Assembly: GCF_049065735.1 (NCBI RefSeq)
Contig: NZ_JBAKHD010000003.1
Coordinates: forward strand, 248,001-312,000
From: Paramesorhizobium sp049065735
GTDB lineage: Bacteria > Pseudomonadota > Alphaproteobacteria > Rhizobiales > Rhizobiaceae
Reading direction: 5' to 3'
Length of the DNA stretch: 64,000 bases
Shown: positions 59,331 through 64,000 of the stretch, in pieces
Layout: the number at the start of each line of letters is the position of its first letter
Position numbering within the stretch: position 1 is the first letter of the stretch
The notes under the pieces: generated by a model
Databases searched by the model: none
What the model was told of the DNA's origin: nothing
Seen by the model: only the letters and a program-made list of their open reading frames with translations
Made by a program: the position numbers and the translations under genes

Positions 59331-61319
59331 ATGACGAATTCCGAAAAACAAAACCAGATGGCAAACGCAATCCGCTTCCTTTCGATGGATGCGGTGGAGA
59401 AGGCCAATTCCGGCCATCCCGGCCTGCCGATGGGCGCGGCCGATATCGCCACGGTGCTCTACACCCGGTTTCTGAAGTTCGATGCCAAGGACCCGCATTG
59501 GCCCGACCGCGACCGTTTCGTGCTTTCGGCCGGTCATGGCTCGATGCTGCTCTATTCGCTCCTTTACCTCACCGGCTATGAGGACATGAGCATCGATGAC
59601 ATCAAGAATTTCCGCCAGCTGGGATCGAAGACCGCCGGCCATCCCGAATATGGCCATGCCAGCGGCATCGAGACGACCACCGGCCCGCTCGGACAGGGGC
59701 TTGCCAATGCGGTCGGCATGGCGCTGGGCGAGCGCATCCTCAATGCGCATTTCGGCGACGATCTCGTCGATCACTACACCTATGTGCTCGCCGGCGACGG
59801 CTGCCTCATGGAAGGCATCAGCCAGGAAGCCCTCTCGCTTGCCGGGCATCTGAAGCTCAACAAGCTCATCGTCTTCTGGGACGACAACAACATCACCATC
59901 GACGGCCCCGTCTCGCAGGCGGACAACACCGACCAGTGCGCGCGCTTCGCCGCCTCGGGCTGGAACACGCTGCGCGTCGACGGCCATGACCAGGAAGCCA
60001 TTGCCCAGGCCATCGAAACGGCCCGCGCCTCCGACAAGCCGACGCTGATCGCCTGCAAGACGACCATTGGCTTCGGCGCGCCCAACAAGGCCGGCACCAA
60101 CAAAGTGCATGGCTCGCCGCTCGGCGCGGAAGAAATCGCCGCCACGCGCAAGGCGCTCGGCTGGCCCTCGGAAGCCTTCACCGTTCCGTCAGATATTCTC
60201 GAAGCCTGGCGCGCCGCCGGCAGCGCCGGCGCGACGCAGCGCCAGGCATGGGAGAAGCGTCTGGCTGCCGCCGATGCCGAGGCCCGCGCAGAATTCGAGC
60301 GCCGCATGCGCGGCGACCTGCCTGAAGGATTCGAGCAGGCGATTGCCGAATACAAGAAGAAGCTCTCCGCCGAAAAGCCCAAGGTCGCGACCCGCAAGGC
60401 CTCGGAAATGGCGCTTGAGGTCATCAATGCCGTCGTCCCTGAGACCATCGGCGGCTCTGCCGACCTGACCGGCTCCAACAACACCAAGACCAGCCAGACC
60501 AAGTCGATCGTGCCGGGCGATTATAGCGGCCGCTATGTCCATTACGGCATTCGCGAGCATGGCATGGCCGCGGCCATGAACGGCCTGACGCTGCATGGCG
60601 GCATCATCCCCTATGGCGGCACGTTCCTGACGTTCTCGGATTATTGCCGCCCGGCCATGCGCCTCTCCTCGCTGATGGGCATTCGCGTCGTCTATGTCAT
60701 GACGCATGATTCCATCGGCCTTGGCGAAGACGGCCCGACCCACCAGCCGGTGGAGCAGTTGGCCGCGCTGCGCGCCATCCCCAACCATATGGTGTTCCGT
60801 CCCGCCGACGTGGTGGAAACCGCCGAATGCTGGGAAATCGCGCTGAAATCGACGAAGACCCCTTCGACACTCGCCCTCACCCGCCAGAATCTGCCGACCG
60901 TCCGCACAGAGCATACGGAGGAGAACCTCTCCGCCCGTGGCGCCTACGAACTCGCCCCGGCGAGCGGTGAGGCCAAGGTGACGATCTTCGCTACCGGCTC
61001 GGAAGTGGAAATTGCGCTGGGTGCCCGCACGGCGCTTGAAGGCAAGGGCATTCCGACGCGCGTCGTCTCGGTCCCCTGCTTCGAACTTTTCGACCGGCAG
61101 CCGGAGGCGTATCAGCAGGCGACCATCGGCAATGCCCCGGTCAAGATTGCCGTCGAGGCGGCGATTTCGCTCGGCTGGGAACGCTTCATCGGCGAAAACG
61201 GCGTCTTCATCGGCATGAAGGGCTTTGGCGCCAGCGGCCCCATCGAGGACCTCTACAAGCATTTCGGCATCACGGCGGAACACGTCGTGGCAGCCGCCGA
61301 AGCGAAGCTGAAGGCGTGA
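59331..61319 (+). CDS. tkt: Transketolase
   Basis: This 662-residue TPP enzyme of the pentose phosphate pathway has AVEKANSGHPGLPMGAADIATVLY, the TPP motif GDGCLMEGISQEA with WDDNNITIDG, the pyrimidine domain GSADLTGSNNTK and GIREHGMAAAMNGL, and DSIGLGEDGPTHQPVEQL. The ATG at 59331 is the family start. First gene of a tkt-gap-pgk glycolytic run; the spacing to gap is 48 bp. Confidence 0.97.
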   Translation: MTNSEKQNQMANAIRFLSMDAVEKANSGHPGLPMGAADIATVLYTRFLKFDAKDPHWPDRDRFVLSAGHGSMLLYSLLYLTGYEDMSIDDIKNFRQLGSKTAGHPEYGHASGIETTTGPLGQGLANAVGMALGERILNAHFGDDLVDHYTYVLAGDGCLMEGISQEALSLAGHLKLNKLIVFWDDNNITIDGPVSQADNTDQCARFAASGWNTLRVDGHDQEAIAQAIETARASDKPTLIACKTTIGFGAPNKAGTNKVHGSPLGAEEIAATRKALGWPSEAFTVPSDILEAWRAAGSAGATQRQAWEKRLAAADAEARAEFERRMRGDLPEGFEQAIAEYKKKLSAEKPKVATRKASEMALEVINAVVPETIGGSADLTGSNNTKTSQTKSIVPGDYSGRYVHYGIREHGMAAAMNGLTLHGGIIPYGGTFLTFSDYCRPAMRLSSLMGIRVVYVMTHDSIGLGEDGPTHQPVEQLAALRAIPNHMVFRPADVVETAECWEIALKSTKTPSTLALTRQNLPTVRTEHTEENLSARGAYELAPASGEAKVTIFATGSEVEIALGARTALEGKGIPTRVVSVPCFELFDRQPEAYQQATIGNAPVKIAVEAAISLGWERFIGENGVFIGMKGFGASGPIEDLYKHFGITAEHVVAAAEAKLKA

Positions 61320-61367
61320 GCCTCTAGCTCAAATCAAGCATCTACGCTCAAGTAGGAGAGAATGGAA

Positions 61368-62381
61368 ATGGCAGTTCGCGTCGCAATCAACGGGTTTGGC
61401 CGCATCGGGCGCAATATCCTTCGAGCCATCGTGGAATCCGGCCGCACCGACATCGAGGTGGTGGCGATCAACGATCTTGGCCCCGTAGAGACCAACGCGC
61501 ATCTGCTGCGCTATGATTCGGTCCATGGCCGCTTCCCGGCCAAGGTCACGGTCGAGGGCGATTCTATCGTTATCGAGGGCTACAAGCCGATCAAGGTGAC
61601 GGCGATCAAGAACCCGGCTGAACTGCCGCATAAAGATCTGGGCGTCGATATCGCGCTGGAATGCACCGGCATCTTCACCTCGCGTGAAAAAGCCGCGGCG
61701 CATCTGGAAGCCGGCGCCAAGCGCGTCATCGTTTCCGCCCCGGCCGAGGGCGCCGACCTGACGGTTGTCTACGGCGTCAATGACGACAAGCTGACCAAGG
61801 ATCATCTGGTCATCTCCAACGCCTCCTGCACGACCAACTGCCTCGTGCCGGTCGTCAAGGTGCTGGACGACGCTGTCGGCATCGACCATGGCTTCATGAC
61901 CACGATCCACTCCTACACCAACGACCAGCCCTCACTCGACCAGATGCACAAGGATCTCTACCGCGCCCGCGCCGCGGCGCTGTCGATGATCCCGACGTCC
62001 ACCGGCGCTGCCAAGGCCGTCGGCCTCGTGCTGCCGCATCTCAAGGGCAAGCTCGACGGCACCTCGGTGCGCGTGCCGACCCCGAACGTCTCGGTCGTGG
62101 ACTTCAAATTCGTCGCCAAGCGCAACACGAGCGTTCAGGAAATCAACGACGCCATCAAGGCCGCCGCCACCAACGGCCCGCTCAAGGGCGTTCTGGCCTA
62201 TACCGAGGAGCCGCTGGTTTCGCGCGATTTCAACCACGATCCGCACTCCTCGATCTTCGCGATCGACCAGACCAAGGTCATGGAAGGCAATTTCGTGCGT
62301 ATCCTCACCTGGTACGACAATGAGTGGGGCTTCTCCAACCGCATGGCCGACACGGCAGTGGCGCTTTCCAAGGTGATCTAA
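61368..62381 (+). CDS. gap: Glyceraldehyde-3-phosphate dehydrogenase
   Basis: This 337-residue enzyme has the Rossmann GFGRIGRNILRAI, the active-site cysteine C154 in SNASCTTNCLVP and IPTSTGAAKAVGLVLP, WYDNEWGFSNRM at the end. Interconverts glyceraldehyde-3-phosphate and 1,3-bisphosphoglycerate. Two ATGs lie 6 bp apart (61362, 61368); AGGAG spacing favours the second. Confidence 0.97.
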   Translation: MAVRVAINGFGRIGRNILRAIVESGRTDIEVVAINDLGPVETNAHLLRYDSVHGRFPAKVTVEGDSIVIEGYKPIKVTAIKNPAELPHKDLGVDIALECTGIFTSREKAAAHLEAGAKRVIVSAPAEGADLTVVYGVNDDKLTKDHLVISNASCTTNCLVPVVKVLDDAVGIDHGFMTTIHSYTNDQPSLDQMHKDLYRARAAALSMIPTSTGAAKAVGLVLPHLKGKLDGTSVRVPTPNVSVVDFKFVAKRNTSVQEINDAIKAAATNGPLKGVLAYTEEPLVSRDFNHDPHSSIFAIDQTKVMEGNFVRILTWYDNEWGFSNRMADTAVALSKVI

Positions 62382-62384
62382 GCC

Positions 62385-62954
62385 ATGTTCAGAGCCCTCC
62401 CCCCGAAGACGGTGCGCTGGCGTTCCACCGAGGGGGAGGGCCTTGAACACCTCGTACTGACGCCGCTCGATGGCGGCATCCACGCCGACAGCGTGGTGAT
62501 CGGCGAGCGGGGCGGCCTCCCCTACGGCATCCGCTACCGCATCTATTGCGATCCCAACTGGACTGTCCGCGCCTTCACCATCGAGTCGATGACCGGCCAG
62601 CATCTGGCCCTGATGTCCGATGGCGAGGGCCATTGGCGCACCCCGGCAGGCGAGGCACAGCCGCAATTCGACGGCTGCATCGATATTGACCTCTCGGGCA
62701 CGCCCTTCACCAACACATTGCCGATAAGACGCCTGAGCCTCACCCCGCAGGCGGGCACGGCAAAACTCACCATGCTCTACGTGCCGTTCGACAGTTTCGA
62801 ACCATTCCGCGACGGGCAGCATTACACTTGTCTGGAACAGGAGCGGCTCTACCGCTACGAAACCGAGGACCGCAGCTTCACCGCCGATCTGCCCGTCGAT
62901 GAGGATGGCCTCGTTTTGGATTATCCCGGCCTGTTTGAGAGGCTGAAAGCGTAA
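62385..62954 (+). CDS. Putative glycolipid-binding family protein (DUF1089)
   Basis: This 189-residue protein has VRWRSTEGEGLEHLVLTPLDGGIHADSVV and YRIYCDPNWTVRAFTIES, DGCIDIDLSGTPFTNTLPIRRL and YETEDRSFTADLPVDEDGLVLDYPGLFERL, which match what I recall of the glycolipid-binding family PF06475. A soluble beta-rich domain. It sits 3 bp after gap and 29 bp before pgk, an unusual insert in a glycolytic operon. Function unproved. Confidence 0.8.
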   Translation: MFRALPPKTVRWRSTEGEGLEHLVLTPLDGGIHADSVVIGERGGLPYGIRYRIYCDPNWTVRAFTIESMTGQHLALMSDGEGHWRTPAGEAQPQFDGCIDIDLSGTPFTNTLPIRRLSLTPQAGTAKLTMLYVPFDSFEPFRDGQHYTCLEQERLYRYETEDRSFTADLPVDEDGLVLDYPGLFERLKA

Positions 62955-62983
62955 ACATACGCCAACAAAACCGGAGAAAACCG

Positions 62984-64000
62984 ATGACCTTCCGTACCCT
63001 TGATGATGCCGATCTCGCCTCCAGGCGCGTTCTTCTCCGCGTCGATCTCAACGTTCCCGTGGCCGATGGCATGGTGACGGACGCAACCCGCATTGAGCGC
63101 GTTGCCGGCACCATCATCGAGCTGGCCAATAAAGGCGCCAAGGTCATCCTGCTTGCCCATTTCGGCCGCCCCAAGGGAGAGCCTTCGGCGGAATTTTCGC
63201 TGCGGCAGGTGGTGAAGGCGCTGGAAGGAAAGCTTCATAAGCCCGTTCACTTCGCCGAAGATTGCATCGGCGAGAAGGCCGCCACTGCCGTCAGCGCCAT
63301 GAAGGACGGCGATATCCTGCTCCTCGAAAACACCCGCTTCCACAAGGGCGAGGAGAAGAACGACCCCGAATTCGTCAAGGCGCTCGCCGCCAATGGCGAT
63401 ATCTATGTCAACGACGCCTTCTCGGCCGCCCACCGCGCCCATGCCTCGACGGAAGGCCTCGCCCATGTGCTGCCCGCCTATGCCGGCCGTACCATGCAGG
63501 CGGAGTTGGAAGCGCTGGAGAAGGGCCTCGGCAACCCCGCCCGCCCCGTCGTGGCAATTGTCGGCGGCGCGAAGGTGTCTTCCAAGATCGATCTCCTCAA
63601 CAATCTCGTCGAAAAGGTCGATGCCCTCGTCATCGGCGGCGGCATGGCCAACACCTTCCTCGCCGCGCAAGGCATCGGCGTCGGCAAATCGCTCTGCGAA
63701 CACGATCTCGCCGACACCGCCCGCCAGATCATGGCCAAGGCGGAAGCCGCCAAATGCGCGATCATCCTGCCCATCGACGCCATCGTCGCCTGGCACTTTC
63801 AGGCGGACGCGCCGAGCCATGCCTTCGGCATCGACGCGATTCCCGCCGATGGCATGATCCTCGACGTCGGTTCCCAATCCATCGAGCGCATCCAGGGCGC
63901 CATTGACGATGCGGCAACGCTGGTCTGGAACGGCCCGCTCGGCGCCTTCGAGCTGCGCCCCTTCGACAAGGCCACCGTCGCCGCCGCCCGCCACGTCGCA
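62984..64000 (+). CDS. pgk: Phosphoglycerate kinase (cut by window end)
   Basis: Read directly from the sequence: the ATG at 62984 follows CGGAGAAAA and the frame is open to the window end (339 codons of about 396). The protein has RVDLNVPVADGMVTDATRI, LLAHFGRPKG, LLLENTRFHKGEEKNDPEF, VGGAKVSSKIDLL and WNGPLGAFE. Last visible gene of the tkt-gap-pgk run. Confidence 0.95.
   Translation, partial: MTFRTLDDADLASRRVLLRVDLNVPVADGMVTDATRIERVAGTIIELANKGAKVILLAHFGRPKGEPSAEFSLRQVVKALEGKLHKPVHFAEDCIGEKAATAVSAMKDGDILLLENTRFHKGEEKNDPEFVKALAANGDIYVNDAFSAAHRAHASTEGLAHVLPAYAGRTMQAELEALEKGLGNPARPVVAIVGGAKVSSKIDLLNNLVEKVDALVIGGGMANTFLAAQGIGVGKSLCEHDLADTARQIMAKAEAAKCAIILPIDAIVAWHFQADAPSHAFGIDAIPADGMILDVGSQSIERIQGAIDDAATLVWNGPLGAFELRPFDKATVAAARHVA

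Overview
The window is 64 kb of alphaproteobacterial chromosome, most likely from a Brucellaceae member (Brucella/Ochrobactrum group). The evidence is an nepR-ecfG/phyR general stress locus next to a Mur-type Fur regulator, tkt-gap-pgk, ybgC-tolQRAB-pal-cpoB-tilS-ftsH-glmM, ruvCAB, an rcdA-type gene, OpgC, Omp25-like porins and BioR/BioY. From memory this gene order resembles Brucella chromosome I; I could not check it. Codon use is GC-rich throughout except in one two-gene AT-richer patch. No phage, insertion sequence, CRISPR array or rRNA is visible. One ambiguous base (n, position 38864) suggests a draft assembly.

Layout. 1-4.7 kb: general stress response locus. It holds a partial CHASE3 sensor, ecfG, nepR, phyR and a HisKA_2/HWE-type kinase, with at least four good EcfG promoters (GGAAC-N16/17-CGTT). 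One of these fires on the minus strand into an unannotated structured RNA with two C-rich loops, and one drives a small secreted cysteine protein. 4.7-8.5 kb: mur, tRNA-Glu, rluD, rpoH. 8.5-15.1 kb: a proline-rich membrane protein, purA, and serC-serA-GNAT behind a probable serC leader RNA. 15.5-17.4 kb: two outer membrane beta-barrel genes, each with a perfect CtrA box. 17.6-29.2 kb: glmM, ftsH, tilS (carrying an in-frame REPIN-like insertion), cpoB, pal, tolBARQ, ybgC, with a CtrA box before tolQ. 29.2-36.3 kb: secreted GH5 glycosidase, ruvCAB, a structured small-ORF RNA, rcdA with a CtrA box, a candidate small RNA, opgC and a TauE/SafE permease. 36.5-43.8 kb: ThiE-like protein, Sel1-repeat protein, efp, suhB, a MotA/ExbB-OmpA pair and a flavin dehydrogenase. 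43.9-49.5 kb: deacetylase/acetyltransferase pair, TctC-type binding protein, nucleotidyltransferase-like protein and ABC exporter. 49.6-55.7 kb: rpmE, P-loop kinase, yebC, bioR-bioY (both with BioR boxes), DUF1284, terC, ymdB, fthC. 55.8-59 kb: 6S RNA, a PadR-led four-gene cassette, zapA and its partner. 59.3-64 kb: tkt, gap, a glycolipid-binding-family protein and pgk (cut by the window end).

How it fits together. Three regulatory networks can be read directly from DNA motifs. EcfG/PhyR/NepR controls the left end, including its own genes. CtrA boxes mark envelope and cell-cycle genes (two porins, Tol-Pal, rcdA and a possible small RNA). BioR boxes mark biotin uptake. Short palindromic repeats of several families sit in many intergenic gaps, and one pair has entered the tilS reading frame.
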